DNA from: Cymbomonas tetramitiformis
Taxonomy: Eukaryota; Chlorophyta; Pyramimonadophyceae; Pyramimonadales; Pyramimonadaceae
Length of the DNA stretch: 64,000 bases
Reading direction: 5' to 3'
Assembly (NCBI GenBank): GCA_001247695.2
Contig: LGRX02027051.1
Span: 1 to 64,000 of the forward strand
The notes under the pieces are model-generated. The model worked only from the letters and a program-made list of their open reading frames with translations, searched no databases and was not told the DNA's origin. The first letter of the stretch is position 1; each line of letters starts with the position of its first letter. The position numbers and the translations under genes were made by a program. This document shows positions 42,992 through 54,513 of the stretch, in pieces.

Positions 42992-45900
42992 TTAAACAAG
43001 AGCTTGCTCAGCATCTTCTGTTGTAACACCGTCCATCGCGAACTTGCCCATGCTGAAGGTAAACATACCCACTCCAGAAGCTTCTCCTCCTCGTAGCATC
43101 CTGGCCCGTGTCAGAGGATTCCGAAATACCATGACCCACATACATCTTCTGCCAATAGGCCCATGTTCTAAGTGTCCAATCACATGTAAGCGTCCAGCGT
43201 GACACAACTTACGAAAGTATTGTGCCCTGCTCTCTGTCATATCTGTCATGTAGTGCGATGGCACATGAATACAAGCCACCACTCGGCTGGCCAGCACTGC
43301 AAATGGCAACGCAATATCTAACACTGCGAACCAGGGTGAGGTCACCACCGCGTCACACACCCCATACTTTTCCTTCCAGGCGCGATAATTGCCCGGTTGC
43401 AAGGCGTTAAGGGCTTCGTGCCATTTCAGCTGCTGCGGGTTCCAATCATTATTCATAACCTTCAGGTGAGGCCATTCCAGTGACATAACCTTGCCAATGA
43501 CACCTGTGCCAGCCCAGGGATCCCAGACCTGTGTGATCTTCTCCCAAGTCACCTCGTGCGCCAGACGTCTAACCTCCTGGGGAACTGTCATCACCAGCTC
43601 TAAGCCCCAGTCCAGTTGACTGGCAATTTTCACCTGGGCTCTGCTCAACTGCGTAACATCCCCCCTCTTCTGTACTTCCTCTGGGCTCATGGCCTGCACC
43701 GTGGACGCCTTGCGAAGGCTTCTCGCGCGAGTGTACTGCTCTGCACACTTTCTGCTCAAGATGGTGCGATGGCCCTCATGCCAGAATCCTGGCATCACGT
43801 CTGTTATTACTCTGCTGAGCTCCTCCTGGTTTCCCCAGGCCACTCTGTCAGGGAGATCCCCCATGCTCCCTTCTTTCCTGAGCATCTGTCGCGATGTGAG
43901 CGCCTGCCATGGGTCTTCACGCCCCGGCTTCACCGCACGATGTGGACCCACGTCTGCAGGCAACAATACCACATCTGAGCCCAACTTCTCTCTCAGCTGC
44001 AGCTCCATGGCAGCCATCTTCTCTACGATCGACGTACTCACTTCGGCGGCAGCTGCCACCACGGTCCCACCCAAGCACTTGGGACATTGCCAATCTCCTT
44101 CAGGTACTCCATCCAGCGCTGGATTCAGACACCACGTGTGATAGCCACGGTTACAGGTGTCACACAGCAACATGGCTGCCTCCCCATCTGTCCTCATGCA
44201 CACCTCACACGCGAGATGCTTGCTGGGGATGGCTGCACTGCAGTCGTATTGATCTTTCACCTGCAGGTGACATGGTGCGATGTTCTGCACTGTGCTCTTC
44301 TCCCGCAACTTCGTGCTGTCCTCCAACACTACCACCCCATCTCTTTGCACCTTGACTATCTTTAGGATGGCTGGCTTAGTGGCCACCTCCATGCCAGAGC
44401 GCGGTTGTTGTCGTATGTACACGAAGTCGCCTGCCTTGAACTGATGCGGCTTCGGCTCGTAGCTGCCACTCCTCCTGTGCTCGTATCGCAAGGTGTCGCG
44501 GTGCTGGGCGATCTCCAGGTTGCACCCTGCATGTACCATAAGCTTCTTCACGATGGCTGCTCGCTGTAACAAGTCCTCAGCCAGTGTCTTCTCCTCCTGC
44601 TTCCCAAAGTCCAACTCGGGTCGGGCACGAAGATCCGGTGGCACAGTGGCTTCCTGAGCGAACAGCAAGGTGAATGGCGCCACTCCAGTCGACTGCTGTT
44701 TAGCTGCGTTGTAACTGAGTACTAGTGACCAAAGCATCTCGTCCCACTCGAAGTCCAGGCCCTTGTCGAGGGCCATCTTCTTGAAGCAAAACTTGAGGGT
44801 GCGTACCACCCGTTCAGTCAAGCCATTGCTCTCTGGGGAACTCGGTGAAGTTACTCTCCGGTCAATAAGACACTGCTTGCACAGGGCGGCGAACTCGCCC
44901 TCAAACTCTGTGCCCCCGTCCACAAGGCATTCTGCTGGCGCCCCAAACACGGATAAAACGTGATTGCGAAACGCGCTGGCGATGGTGGCGGCCTCCTTGT
45001 CAGGGATTGGAACGCACACGACGAACCGCGTGTAGTGCTCAATCATGACCAAGACGCGTTGGTTCCTAGCCTTCGTGATGCGCTTCGTGGGCCAAGCTAA
45101 ATCCAGAGACCAGCGGTACATGAAGGACTTGATTTCCAGCGGCGTGAGCATCGCCTCCTCCCGTGCATAGTGCGTCTTCACCCTCTGGCAAGTCTGACAC
45201 TGAGTGACCACCGCTCGCACATCCTGTTTCATGCCCACCCAATAATGGCGTTGCCACAACAAGTTCAGTGTTCGCCTGATGCCCCAATGGCCAGTCCTCT
45301 CATGGTGCTCACGCACCAGCTGAATCCTGTCACAGGGCTTGGGCACCAGCAGCTCCTTACCACTGACGGTAACCATGTACAACTCGCCCATGAGCTCGTC
45401 CCAGCGGTGACGTGCTGCTCTCTTCCTCACTCTGTGGTACTCCTCCTTGGGCACCTCCACTCTTCCTCCGGTCTTGATCCACGCGAGGCATAGCTCGTCC
45501 TCGTGTATGTCGGGGTACTTCTCTCGAAGTGACTCCTGGTTGGTTACACTGGCTAGCATGGCAACCATTCTCGTAGTGTCGGGCAGCCTAGGCAGCCTCA
45601 TCTCTTTCTCCTTCGCCACTGGTGCCCATTCTGGAGCTGAGCTTGTCTCTGCTGGCTTGCCCCCAGGTCTTGAAAAGGCCTGCCGATGGCGCGCCTCATA
45701 GCCCGCGAGCTTCATGGAGGCAAGCTTCCACTGTCTGCGACGTGGGACGGCGCCGGCGGTGCCGAGTCCCTGAGTACCTTTCTGCCCCTGACTGCACATG
45801 TGTTGCAGTCGTTCTTCCCAGTCCTGATGGCTAAGGCGTCGCGCGACTTGCTGAGTGTAGTCGTTGGAACTGGTGACCCACTCTGCTAGTTGTGCTCGCA

Positions 45901-48900
45901 CCGGCTCAGTTGTGTCCTCGGAGGTGGTAGCCACCTTGGTGGACTTCACGATAGGGATGGCCGCTAGCGTGCCATGCTCCTCCTCCTCGCTCTCCTCGCT
46001 CTTCGGCAGTTTGGTCGTGCTGACCTCGGCAATCGCATACAATAGCTCCATTGCTCTCCGATCCATGGCGAGGCCAAGCACTCCGGCCAATTCTTCGTCC
46101 TTCATGCCGTGCGCCATGCGAAGCTCACTCGCGCTGTACCCCATGGCGACTGCCTTCTCGTCCAGGTTGACCTCTCTGGTCTCCCCCACTTCATCATCAT
46201 CTTCTTTCCTCACCACGGTGCCTGCGCGAGGTGCGCGAAAGGCGCGAGAGTTTTGTGTCGCCAAGATGGTTGGCAATACTCTCATAGGCTCCCCCACAAC
46301 GTTAGCGGTGTAGTGAGGCTTCCTGTCTCCAGTGACAACCCTGCGTGGCTTCCAGCCTCGCTGCAAAATATCGCGCACGTATCTGTCTGGTGGTCTGTCC
46401 ACCCCCTCCATTACCAGATTGAACTGCTGATTCTGAAACAGATTGCTCCAATATGCTCGTAGACGATGCGCGTATGATCCCGCGCGCGCCGCGTCGAAGG
46501 ATACTGGCTGGCCCACCACGCTATTGATGATGGGAAACACGTCCTTCCTGATCTTCGAGTTCTCCCTGTGTGACAACGGAGAAACGTTCTCTAGCACATA
46601 TGATGGCGGTCGCTGAGGCTGCAGCTGCTGCAGCGTAGAGAGGACTCGCACTGCCTGGTAGAACAGTCTGCTGTGCCTGCCCTCCAAACCAGCCAGCTTG
46701 CCAGCTGGTGACAGGTCCTGGCATGGATATCCACACACCATGACCCATTGTTCTCCACTCAATGCCCCTGCATGTACAAGGTCAATGAGACTGGTGTCTT
46801 CGATGTTGCTGGGCAGCTGTCCCAAATGGGCTGCCTCGGCACGAAACAAGTCAGGATGACGGCGGCTGATCGCCATGCACCTGGCCCTGGCTACCGCCTG
46901 GCTGGACTTCGAGATGTCCTGGTAGAGGTACTTGTTGACCTTAACTCCACAGCGCAAGAGCATCTCTAGTCCAGCACACAAGCCCCCACACGGCTCATAG
47001 CAGACCACGCCTTCTTCTCTGGCCTCCCGAAAGAAGCTCTTGTCAATCACTCTCGTGTCGATCTTCTTTGGCACTTTGAGCTTGCCACCCTCCATGGTCT
47101 CGTCGCCGTATATCGCTGGGGAGCCTCCAGAATGCATACCCCTGATTGGCCGGACCTGGCTGAGGGCATCCCAGGCGACTCGTGTCAACCTGCCCGAGCA
47201 CCTGGCCACCTCCGGGTGGTCAGTGTCAAACATGACCCCCTTGTTGCACTCCAACTCTTCTTGGTAGTGCACGTCAAACAGTCGATGGACTGCGCTGGTC
47301 CCCAGCTGCTCCCTGACCATGTTCTCGCAGTAGTTGGCCACCTGTGCCTCTGGGCTCACTTCTAGACCAAGTGGTGGCTCCCTGGTCACTTCCAAGCAGA
47401 TGATATCTGTGAAGCAACGCGTTAGCCTCTCGGCATGCCCCGCTTCCCTGGCTTGGTCCCCTTCACGGTCCAAGCGGGCACCGGTCTCGTCTGCGGTGCT
47501 GGGCAGCGGGTACCTGGATGGCACATCCGCGTTCTCATTCTTCGGACCTGGTCGGTACTGGACCGTGAACTCAAACTCCTGGAGGCTGATGGCCCAGCGT
47601 AGGTGTTGACCCTGCAGGTCCCCCTTCTCCATGAGTGTTGTGAGCGGCGAATGGTCGGTAATCAGCGTGAAGTGGATCCCGTGCAGGTACTGTCGTAACG
47701 TGCGGATTGCCCACACCACTGCCAGCATCTCACCCTGGAAGCTCGCGTACTGTCTCTCGGTCTTCGACAACGAGCGACTGATCACCACGCAGATGTGCTC
47801 TACGCCGTTCTCGTCCTTCTGACCCAGCACTGCGCCAATGCCATGGTTACTCCAGTCCGTGTAGAGGAAAATGGGCCTACTATAATCGATGGGCTTCAAA
47901 CATCTCCCCGAACATAGGGCGTCCTTCAATGCCTGCAATGCCTGGTCCTGCTCCTTCCCCCAAGCTTCCTTGACGTCCAACACCTCCTTTCTGAGCAAGT
48001 CGTTCAGTGGTCGTGCCATCTCTGAGGAGTAGTTGGGTCCCATGGGCTCCCCCACCAAACCTTTGTAGTAGTAGTTCATGAGTCCAAGGATGGAGCGTAC
48101 TCCAGTCTTGTCCTCGGGCTTGGGCAACTCTTGGATGGCTTTGCACTTGATGTCCTGCGCACCAATAGTGTTGTAGCCGATGCGGTAGCCCAAGAAGTCC
48201 ACAGTGGCTGACCCGAAGGTCGACTTGCCCGAATGCAGGCGTGTCCCTGCATCCCCCCAGGTGCGAAGCACGGCTTCCACATCCTTGATGTGCTGCTCAG
48301 CGGTGTCTGAGTATATGCACACGTCATCGACGTACGCCACCGTGCAATGTTGCAGGTGACGCAACTCGTAGTCCATGATTCTGATGAAGGCTGCGGTCGC
48401 TCCAGCTGCTCCAAACGGCATGGATGTGTAACGATAAAGCTGGTTGCCCCACCAGAACGCTGTCTTGTCCCTGTCCTCCTCAGTAGTCATGGGAATCTGG
48501 TGGAACGCCTTGGTCGCGTCCAGGGTAGTCTTGCACTTGGCCTTGGCCACGCGCTGGTAGAGCTCTTCTGGACGATGTGGTAGCGTGTTATCCTTCAGCG
48601 ACAACCGGTTCGTATTCCGGAGGTCGACGCAGAATCTCGTCGAAGTCCACTGTCCAGTGTCGTGATCCTTCTTCCCCGCGACCACCACGTTGCTGGCGTG
48701 TCTGCAGTGCTGTGAAGCCGGCTCGATGAAGCCATATTCCAGCAGCTCCTTGCAGTGCAGGTCGATGATCTCCTGCTCCCCTGGGCTGTATTTCCTCGGT
48801 CGCTGGTCGGTTACCTTAGTCTCGTCCTTGAACGGGATGGCGAAGGTCGCATGTGCCGCACCTCCATGGTAGCCTTTGATGTCCTGCGGCTTGTTGGCGA

Positions 48901-50194
48901 AGCAATAGCTGCATCTCCTCACCACGTTGCGCATCTCCTCCCAGTTCTCCTCAGTGAACTCGGGATGTCCTCCAAAGGTGGCATTGAGCTCGGTATCCAG
49001 CCACGCGGCCTCGTCCTTGGTGACCCTGGTTGTGCCCCCTGGCTGTAACGTGTCCAGCACCGTGTGCGGAAGCACCTCGTCTCGCTCTGCCACCATAGCC
49101 TCCCATCCAGTGTCCCATTGGCGCGAAGACCTCTGGTCCTCCCAGGCGGTCCTGAAAGATCTGGTTAGCGAGCTCGAGCACGATCCCACCGCCAGCACGC
49201 CCTGAAACTCCCCAGGGGCCACAGCGGCCACCCAAGCAGCCACCACGAGTAACAGCAAAAGTTTCAAAATTCTGCTGGTCCCCACTGGTTTGACCGGAGG
49301 GTGAAGGGTCAGTATGCAAGTCAGCATCCTCCACCCCCCTTGCATACGGCCCAGGCCTCCTCCCGCAGACACGTAGACCACCAGCGCCAAGACTGACGCC
49401 ACATAGACGCAGTGCGCCACCTGGTAGCAAGCGGCTGTGAACCGCAGGCGTTGCAGCCGGGCGGCAAAACGCGGCTTCTGCATGCGCCGAGGGACAGCTG
49501 CCAGCGTGGCCGGACCCGCTGCCGAGACTCGCTGGGCGATCGCCAGCGCACGGCCCATTCGAGCCCCAAGCGCAGGGAACGCGCCTCTATCGCAAACCAA
49601 GCAGGAGCCTGGCAGCCCATGGTTCATAACGTGGGCGCCAACTACCAAGATGCACCCCAGAGTACCGATCATGTGCGTGAAGTGCATGGCGAGCATGGCG
49701 AGCCCAAACCGTAGCAATGGCACGTACCACAGCCCGCGCTGGACATGGTGGAGCCCGGTTACCTTAAAGGCCCCCACGACCAGCAGCAGCAGGTGCCTAG
49801 CCAGCTCCAACAGCACATGCAGATGCGCCCGATGATGCGCCCATGGCTCGAGCGGCGCGGTATGTATGGCCCACAATGTGCGCGCCATGGCTCTGCGGGG
49901 CACCCCAGTGCGGCATGCCCAGACGGCGACGACCTCACCAAGGCACCTGGATATCTCCATGGCCATCCACACTACCATTACTGCAAAGTGAGGCAGCTGC
50001 GGCCATTGCAAGCGCACGAACACCCCCACGAGCAGGAAGCACACCTGAGTGCGCTTCGCCCACCGTCCATCGGCGGGCTGTGTGCCCGGCTGTGCGCCGG
50101 TGCTGCTTCTCAGTGGCGGGCGCGCCGGGCTGCAGCCGGCCCGGTGCCCCCTTGAAAAGGCCCCAGTGCGCTCTCCCTGCTTCTCTCCTCCCAA
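42992..50194 (-). CDS. Pol polyprotein: RT-RNase H-DNMT-integrase-PHD-second methyltransferase
   Basis: 2400 open codons. Residues 50-340 contain about five hydrophobic segments (e.g. [21 protein letters not shown]). RT about 460-700 ([20 protein letters not shown] near 622). RNase H from 784 ([16 protein letters not shown]). C5-methyltransferase about 1064-1390: motif [13 protein letters not shown], motif [13 protein letters not shown] with the catalytic Cys, motif [11 protein letters not shown], motif [16 protein letters not shown], and a late GVLGLAM block. Integrase: HHCC from 1629, catalytic Asp near 1700 and 1757 (LVDGGTEF), Glu in NGLTER near 1789; GPY/F-like tail. PHD finger 1996-2040 (C4HC3). 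Second methyltransferase about 2220-2350: DPWAGTG, then TSPWF. The frame opens at a TTG with no early ATG, so expression by frameshift from the preceding ORF is likely. The C5 enzyme looks DNMT3-like. All key residues I can name are present. Confidence 0.9.
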   Translation of the reverse strand: MGGEKQGERTGAFSRGHRAGCSPARPPLRSSTGAQPGTQPADGRWAKRTQVCFLLVGVFVRLQWPQLPHFAVMVVWMAMEISRCLGEVVAVWACRTGVPRRAMARTLWAIHTAPLEPWAHHRAHLHVLLELARHLLLLVVGAFKVTGLHHVQRGLWYVPLLRFGLAMLAMHFTHMIGTLGCILVVGAHVMNHGLPGSCLVCDRGAFPALGARMGRALAIAQRVSAAGPATLAAVPRRMQKPRFAARLQRLRFTAACYQVAHCVYVASVLALVVYVSAGGGLGRMQGGWRMLTCILTLHPPVKPVGTSRILKLLLLLVVAAWVAAVAPGEFQGVLAVGSCSSSLTRSFRTAWEDQRSSRQWDTGWEAMVAERDEVLPHTVLDTLQPGGTTRVTKDEAAWLDTELNATFGGHPEFTEENWEEMRNVVRRCSYCFANKPQDIKGYHGGAAHATFAIPFKDETKVTDQRPRKYSPGEQEIIDLHCKELLEYGFIEPASQHCRHASNVVVAGKKDHDTGQWTSTRFCVDLRNTNRLSLKDNTLPHRPEELYQRVAKAKCKTTLDATKAFHQIPMTTEEDRDKTAFWWGNQLYRYTSMPFGAAGATAAFIRIMDYELRHLQHCTVAYVDDVCIYSDTAEQHIKDVEAVLRTWGDAGTRLHSGKSTFGSATVDFLGYRIGYNTIGAQDIKCKAIQELPKPEDKTGVRSILGLMNYYYKGLVGEPMGPNYSSEMARPLNDLLRKEVLDVKEAWGKEQDQALQALKDALCSGRCLKPIDYSRPIFLYTDWSNHGIGAVLGQKDENGVEHICVVISRSLSKTERQYASFQGEMLAVVWAIRTLRQYLHGIHFTLITDHSPLTTLMEKGDLQGQHLRWAISLQEFEFTVQYRPGPKNENADVPSRYPLPSTADETGARLDREGDQAREAGHAERLTRCFTDIICLEVTREPPLGLEVSPEAQVANYCENMVREQLGTSAVHRLFDVHYQEELECNKGVMFDTDHPEVARCSGRLTRVAWDALSQVRPIRGMHSGGSPAIYGDETMEGGKLKVPKKIDTRVIDKSFFREAREEGVVCYEPCGGLCAGLEMLLRCGVKVNKYLYQDISKSSQAVARARCMAISRRHPDLFRAEAAHLGQLPSNIEDTSLIDLVHAGALSGEQWVMVCGYPCQDLSPAGKLAGLEGRHSRLFYQAVRVLSTLQQLQPQRPPSYVLENVSPLSHRENSKIRKDVFPIINSVVGQPVSFDAARAGSYAHRLRAYWSNLFQNQQFNLVMEGVDRPPDRYVRDILQRGWKPRRVVTGDRKPHYTANVVGEPMRVLPTILATQNSRAFRAPRAGTVVRKEDDDEVGETREVNLDEKAVAMGYSASELRMAHGMKDEELAGVLGLAMDRRAMELLYAIAEVSTTKLPKSEESEEEEHGTLAAIPIVKSTKVATTSEDTTEPVRAQLAEWVTSSNDYTQQVARRLSHQDWEERLQHMCSQGQKGTQGLGTAGAVPRRRQWKLASMKLAGYEARHRQAFSRPGGKPAETSSAPEWAPVAKEKEMRLPRLPDTTRMVAMLASVTNQESLREKYPDIHEDELCLAWIKTGGRVEVPKEEYHRVRKRAARHRWDELMGELYMVTVSGKELLVPKPCDRIQLVREHHERTGHWGIRRTLNLLWQRHYWVGMKQDVRAVVTQCQTCQRVKTHYAREEAMLTPLEIKSFMYRWSLDLAWPTKRITKARNQRVLVMIEHYTRFVVCVPIPDKEAATIASAFRNHVLSVFGAPAECLVDGGTEFEGEFAALCKQCLIDRRVTSPSSPESNGLTERVVRTLKFCFKKMALDKGLDFEWDEMLWSLVLSYNAAKQQSTGVAPFTLLFAQEATVPPDLRARPELDFGKQEEKTLAEDLLQRAAIVKKLMVHAGCNLEIAQHRDTLRYEHRRSGSYEPKPHQFKAGDFVYIRQQPRSGMEVATKPAILKIVKVQRDGVVVLEDSTKLREKSTVQNIAPCHLQVKDQYDCSAAIPSKHLACEVCMRTDGEAAMLLCDTCNRGYHTWCLNPALDGVPEGDWQCPKCLGGTVVAAAAEVSTSIVEKMAAMELQLREKLGSDVVLLPADVGPHRAVKPGREDPWQALTSRQMLRKEGSMGDLPDRVAWGNQEELSRVITDVMPGFWHEGHRTILSRKCAEQYTRARSLRKASTVQAMSPEEVQKRGDVTQLSRAQVKIASQLDWGLELVMTVPQEVRRLAHEVTWEKITQVWDPWAGTGVIGKVMSLEWPHLKVMNNDWNPQQLKWHEALNALQPGNYRAWKEKYGVCDAVVTSPWFAVLDIALPFAVLASRVVACIHVPSHYMTDMTESRAQYFRKLCHAGRLHVIGHLEHGPIGRRCMWVMVFRNPLTRARMLRGGEASGVGMFTFSMGKFAMDGVTTEDAEQALV

Positions 50195-51189
50195 CGTTCC
50201 TCATAACTTAGGCGCTCATAGGAAGAACGCGGCGCGCTGCTGCCTGCATGTCGACTGCGAGCTGCGCCATGATGCTGGGCCTCCCTCCTGGGGCTCGGAG
50301 ATCTCCTCCTGCGCTGGCCAGCCCGTGGCGAGCGCTGCTGCACGGGCCTCACGGTCAGACTCTGCGGGCTCGTCGCAAGATGGCCTTCTCGTCGGTTGTC
50401 GGTGTGCGCAACGCGGCCACTGGATCGCTCCGGGCTGCCGGGCGCTGTGGAGCCCCGGGTCGGCGATGGCACGAGCGAAGTGGCCTCCTGCTCCGGTGCA
50501 GCCGGAGGCATAGCTTCAGTCCGCTGCGTGCAGACTGAATGCGTTGGGGACCTTAGAATGTCGTGGACCGACTGGTGCTCGGACCGCTGTGCCATGTTGC
50601 ACTCTAAGCCCCTGGACCGTGTCCCGCTGAGAGCTTGGCCAGAGCAGTGTTCCCGCGTAGGTGCAGCTCGTGCACCACCACGACCATCAAGCCCAGGGCA
50701 GTCTGACCCAAGCGTGCTCATCCTTGCAGTCGCGCGAGCAGTGCGAGGTCGCTCTTCATACTCTCTGATGATCTCCTCTGATGATCTGATGATCTCCTGG
50801 CGCGCCCTCATCGACTCTGTGAGAGCCGCCATGGTGACGTTGTTCGCTGCGACCTCGGCGCGCCCTCGCGCCAAATCAGCAGCCAATCCAACAAATCTCT
50901 CACTGATGACCTCCACGTCCTCATCAGAACTCTCCGTCTGCGGCGACGGCGTTCTTGTGCGACACGTGTGGGTGCCCGCACCCGCAGCAGCTGCGAGGTC
51001 GGGCGAGTGTCTCGAGACGCTGCCATCTTCCTCCTCACTTCCTGCATGGGAATCATCATCCCCCACGATTGGGTCCAAGCACCGCATGAAGTCGTTGCGC
51101 AGGTGCTCGTGTACCTCTGCTCGATGTGCTTCAGCCAGCAACGTAAGGCCTACCAGGGATGTGAACGCTGACAATGGCTCCCGATGCAT
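50110..51189 (-). CDS. Charged, coiled-coil-prone ORF of the gypsy-DNMT element, function unknown
   Basis: About 359 codons. Its ATG overlaps the stop of the upstream protease ORF as TGATG (51191-51187); the frame itself is open a few codons earlier from a GTG at 51198. The sequence is acidic and Ser-rich at first ([14 protein letters not shown]), then a helical, coiled-coil-like stretch ([20 protein letters not shown]), then Arg/Ser/Pro-rich to the end. No domain recognised; a nucleocapsid-like or linker role is possible. It overlaps the next ORF by 85 nt in the -1 frame, which suggests that ribosomes shift into pol here. The overlap holds a G run (AAGGGGGC) and TTTTC; no clear slippery heptamer could be fixed. 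Confidence 0.6.
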   Translation of the reverse strand: MHREPLSAFTSLVGLTLLAEAHRAEVHEHLRNDFMRCLDPIVGDDDSHAGSEEEDGSVSRHSPDLAAAAGAGTHTCRTRTPSPQTESSDEDVEVISERFVGLAADLARGRAEVAANNVTMAALTESMRARQEIIRSSEEIIREYEERPRTARATARMSTLGSDCPGLDGRGGARAAPTREHCSGQALSGTRSRGLECNMAQRSEHQSVHDILRSPTHSVCTQRTEAMPPAAPEQEATSLVPSPTRGSTAPGSPERSSGRVAHTDNRREGHLATSPQSLTVRPVQQRSPRAGQRRRRSPSPRREAQHHGAARSRHAGSSAPRSSYERLSYEERWEERSRESALGPFQGGTGPAAARRARH

Positions 51190-52409
51190 CACGGCCACCT
51201 TGTTCCAGGTCTCCCAGCTGCAGCAATCGAACTTACGTGTTCACGTGGAGGTGGAGCGCAGCCTTCAAAGGCGGGGGCAAGAGTGCGCGCTAGCGTCGCA
51301 CCGTCGTCGAAGATCTCAGTCGCCAGGCACACCCTGGGGTCTTCGTTCCGCTTGCTCCTCGCATCAACGGGCGGCGTCAGCTCGATCAACGGCAGCGTGA
51401 CCTTCTCCCTCATGCCCAGTGACACCGCGGCCTCAGAGGTGGCGATGCCTCGGTAGGGGTCGATGGTCAGCTTGAGTGCGTTCTTCAGGGGTCCCGTGCC
51501 CACCAAGAAATCCCACGTGGTGTCGTTGGTGTATGTGACAAAGGCATGGAGCCGATGCAGAGTCATGTATGGTGTGCCCGCGGCGAGGACCACATCCACG
51601 TAGCAGTACTTGGTGAATTCTGCAGGGCTGCCGTCACATCTGGCCACTCTGGCCCCCGTCTCCGCATCGAAGATGGTCAAGCCAAGCCTGTTGACTGTTC
51701 TGATGGGGATGATGTTGCAATTGGCTCCAGTGTCCAGAAGTAGCGCTTTGTACAACACGAGCAGACCCCCAGAGGCCACCAGAGCCATCCCTTGTGACAA
51801 AGACTCGTTCAGAAGCTTGCATACAGGCTGGACCTGCGCCATGGCGGTGAGCTGCTCTTCCGTAAGGCCACTGAGCATCTTCTTCTTCAACAGCTCGTAT
51901 GCTTTGGCCTCCATGGTCCCTGCGTGTAGCTCGCCCCTCTCGCTGAAGTCCTTCACCCCGAAGCTTTCCTGGACAGTGGCCGCTGCAGCAGTTACGCGCA
52001 CCGTGGTTCTCCCCTTCCTGGGCTGCTCCACCGTGTCCTCCGGCATCTCGTCCAGAGGAATCTCCTCCTCGTCGCTGTCGTCGCCAGACTCCATGCCTGG
52101 GCAATCGTCATCCTCGTCGCTGTCGTCATCATTGTCTCTGCCGATGCCCTGACAGTCTGCTGCTAAGGCTGCTGGCATGGGGAGCTGATCGGTCTCAGCT
52201 AGCTCCACCAGGGTTTCCACACCCCTGGGAGCTGTTATCCGACCCTCTGCCACGAGTCCAGCAGCTAGTTTACGGAAAGCCGCTCCTAGACTCTTGATCA
52301 CAGAAGCCATGAGCTGTACCTTCCTCTGCATCTCGTCCGCCGCAGGCGCCATGGGCACCTGTGCGTCGGCCTCGTACTCTTCAGGTGTCTTCACTGGGAA
52401 GCCCCTCAT
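51189..52409 (-). CDS. Retropepsin-type protease ORF of the gypsy-DNMT element
   Basis: 406 codons starting at an ATG inside the last 29 nt of gag, in the +1 frame. The middle carries a clear aspartic protease signature (LLLDTGANCNIIPIRTVNRL) followed by TYTNDTTWDFLVGTGPLK, matching the flap-and-ALIG-like layout of retropepsins. The first 130 residues hold a long acidic stretch (NDDDSDEDDDCPGMESGDD). It would cleave the Gag and Pol precursors. The stop overlaps the next start as TGATG, so it could be followed by termination-reinitiation. Confidence 0.85.
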   Translation of the reverse strand: MRGFPVKTPEEYEADAQVPMAPAADEMQRKVQLMASVIKSLGAAFRKLAAGLVAEGRITAPRGVETLVELAETDQLPMPAALAADCQGIGRDNDDDSDEDDDCPGMESGDDSDEEEIPLDEMPEDTVEQPRKGRTTVRVTAAAATVQESFGVKDFSERGELHAGTMEAKAYELLKKKMLSGLTEEQLTAMAQVQPVCKLLNESLSQGMALVASGGLLVLYKALLLDTGANCNIIPIRTVNRLGLTIFDAETGARVARCDGSPAEFTKYCYVDVVLAAGTPYMTLHRLHAFVTYTNDTTWDFLVGTGPLKNALKLTIDPYRGIATSEAAVSLGMREKVTLPLIELTPPVDARSKRNEDPRVCLATEIFDDGATLARTLAPAFEGCAPPPREHVSSIAAAGRPGTRWP

Positions 52410-54417
52410 GCGTTGAGTCTTGAGTGCTGCCCAGGGCTACCGCTGGGGCTGCTGTGAGCTCGGACTCTGCACTCTTGCACAGTGTCTCGGGGAGTGCCCC
52501 CAAACCCAAGGTGTCGAGTGCGCTCGAGAGTGCCTCTTCACCCATCTCCTCGGCCATTGCTGAGAGTAAGTCGGTTGGAGAGCCAGATGGCGCTCCTGCT
52601 CCTGCGCTGCCACGGTGGTACACATGTGTGTCGGCGATGTACGTCTCCCTCTCCGCGACGCGCGCTGCGACTGGCTCCTCGTCGGAGCCCTCGTCCTCGG
52701 ACAGTACCTGCGATTTCACACTGCCCGCACGGCTGGCAGTCTTCCGGGCAGCCACCATGCCCTGGTACTCAGCCTTCAACGCTTCAGGGTTGCCAGTGGC
52801 GCCCTTCTGCTTGTCCTCTGGTGTCTGCTTGGCTCGGTACTTGTCTTTCTCGTCGTTAGGCAGCTGCTGCCAGTCCGTCACCAGGATGCCCCAGTCGGAG
52901 CTCTTGAAGCGGTTCTTCAAGTTGTACATGCGCAGGGCGGCATTCTCCGCGTCCCACCACTTGCTGGAACCAAGTCTGCTCTCGTGGAACCCGGCAGGCA
53001 TCTTGACGTGTTTGTAGCCGCTCCTGCACTGCTCAGGATCGGACTCATGCCAGCCCCCTCCAAAGCAGCGTAAGCACTTGGGCTTGTCGTTCGTACGAGT
53101 GCCCTCCGCTGGCGGCGGCGTCTTGTTGTAGGAGGTCTTCTTGGTTCTTTCGGCAACGTTCACCTCCTTCTTCATCTTCTTGGAAGGCGGTGTCTCCGCC
53201 TTCTTGCTGCTCTCTAGCTCGCCTGGCTGCCCTTCCCCAGCGGACTCAATCTTCTTGATCGAGTTCTTTATCGCCTTGAGGTCGAGGCCATGTTGACGAG
53301 CCTCCCAGGTAGAGTACTGGCAGCCACACCGCCTGGTAATCTCCTGAAGGAAGGTGAGGATCCAAGACTCCGCGTCGCCCTTGAGCTTGTCCTGAACCTC
53401 GATGATGGACTCCAGGTCCTTCCAGGTCACCCGATTGGGTGGCGGGAACTGTGCCCTCAGCTGCTCCTTCACCCGTGTCTGGAAGACCTTGATGCGCAGG
53501 TTTTCTACGCAGTCCTCGATGAAGGTGCGCAGCTCCTCGTCGCTCAGCACCTTCCCAGTGTTGAGCTGCATCTCCCTGCGTTGACACATCTTCATGTATG
53601 TTAGCCCATCCTGCCCCACCTCCTGCGGCTTCTGTGTCAACAGATCCACTTTCTCTTGCGTTCCCTTCATCATAAACTTCTTGTCAAGGGCAGCGATAAA
53701 ACCCCTGAGCGCGTAGAAGTACTGCGTGTCACGGGTGCCATCATGTCCCGTCAAGCCTTTCAGCGAAGTTCCATCAGTCAGATAGTCGTTGGAAACCTCC
53801 CCTTGGGCGTCTTGGTTCGTCACTGGCCTCGCTATCACCCACGTGGTACCAGCATTCATTTCGTTAAAGGGGGGCCTAGCACACGGGATGGTACCCTCGA
53901 GTGGGCCATGTTCACTAGTGTCTTTGAGGACTCGGTCCATGTTGGAGGCCACTACACCCCCTTTCTCATAATTCTCACGCCACCAGCTGAGAGTTTGCGA
54001 ATTCTCGCCAGCCAGACATGCAGGGATGATATCCCACAGATACTCAAAGTCAGGAGGTGTCTCTCTCAGGGTCTTGATCTGCGCATCGGTGAGCGTGCCA
54101 GCCGCGGACCTGAGCCTCCTTCTGACGTTGGCGTTGTGCTGCCGCACAAAATTCTCGCACATGTCGGCGAACTCCCTCAGAAACTTGGGACGGTCTTCCT
54201 CCTTGGTGCCCGTGTAGATGGGCAGCGTACCAAGGTTGATGCGCGCGGAGTCAGTGTACTCCATTTCCTCCTCGAATATCACCAACGGCTCTTGGGCTTG
54301 GACCTGAGGTTGCACTGGTGCTTGGGCTTGGACCTGAGGTTGCACTGGTGCTTGGACCTCAGGCTGGCCTCTGGCAGCCCCTTCTTCTTCTTCCAGCTCT
54401 GTGAAGTGCTGGCTCAC
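52381..54417 (-). CDS. Gag of the gypsy-DNMT element
   Basis: 678 codons. The N-terminus has a Gln/Pro repeat (QAQAPVQPQVQAQ). Residues 55-330 form a capsid-like region starting LPIYTGTKEEDRPKFLREF, conserved in a second gag at 55067-55967 on the other strand. A basic region and a knuckle-like Cys/His cluster (CLRCFGGGWHESDPEQC, near 450) follow, then a Ser/acid-rich C-terminus. Gag packages the element RNA and forms the particle. ATG at 54417 is the first in frame after a CAG/CTG repeat. Capsid assignment rests on position, the cluster and the related gag; no alignment was made. Confidence 0.8.
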   Translation of the reverse strand: MSQHFTELEEEEGAARGQPEVQAPVQPQVQAQAPVQPQVQAQEPLVIFEEEMEYTDSARINLGTLPIYTGTKEEDRPKFLREFADMCENFVRQHNANVRRRLRSAAGTLTDAQIKTLRETPPDFEYLWDIIPACLAGENSQTLSWWRENYEKGGVVASNMDRVLKDTSEHGPLEGTIPCARPPFNEMNAGTTWVIARPVTNQDAQGEVSNDYLTDGTSLKGLTGHDGTRDTQYFYALRGFIAALDKKFMMKGTQEKVDLLTQKPQEVGQDGLTYMKMCQRREMQLNTGKVLSDEELRTFIEDCVENLRIKVFQTRVKEQLRAQFPPPNRVTWKDLESIIEVQDKLKGDAESWILTFLQEITRRCGCQYSTWEARQHGLDLKAIKNSIKKIESAGEGQPGELESSKKAETPPSKKMKKEVNVAERTKKTSYNKTPPPAEGTRTNDKPKCLRCFGGGWHESDPEQCRSGYKHVKMPAGFHESRLGSSKWWDAENAALRMYNLKNRFKSSDWGILVTDWQQLPNDEKDKYRAKQTPEDKQKGATGNPEALKAEYQGMVAARKTASRAGSVKSQVLSEDEGSDEEPVAARVAERETYIADTHVYHRGSAGAGAPSGSPTDLLSAMAEEMGEEALSSALDTLGLGALPETLCKSAESELTAAPAVALGSTQDSTHEGLPSEDT

Positions 54418-54513
54418 CCGTATCGCTCTCTGGGTACGCCTCTCTGCCCTTTGCTGTTTCTGACGGTCAGTGCTGGATTCCGTTGCTATTTTCCCGGTGG
54501 AGAGGAGATGCTA

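Noticed and set aside
43222..50513. Numerous plus-strand frames of 60-150 codons along the gypsy-DNMT pol
   Set aside because: They are antisense shadows in GC-rich coding sequence, and none contains recognisable motifs.
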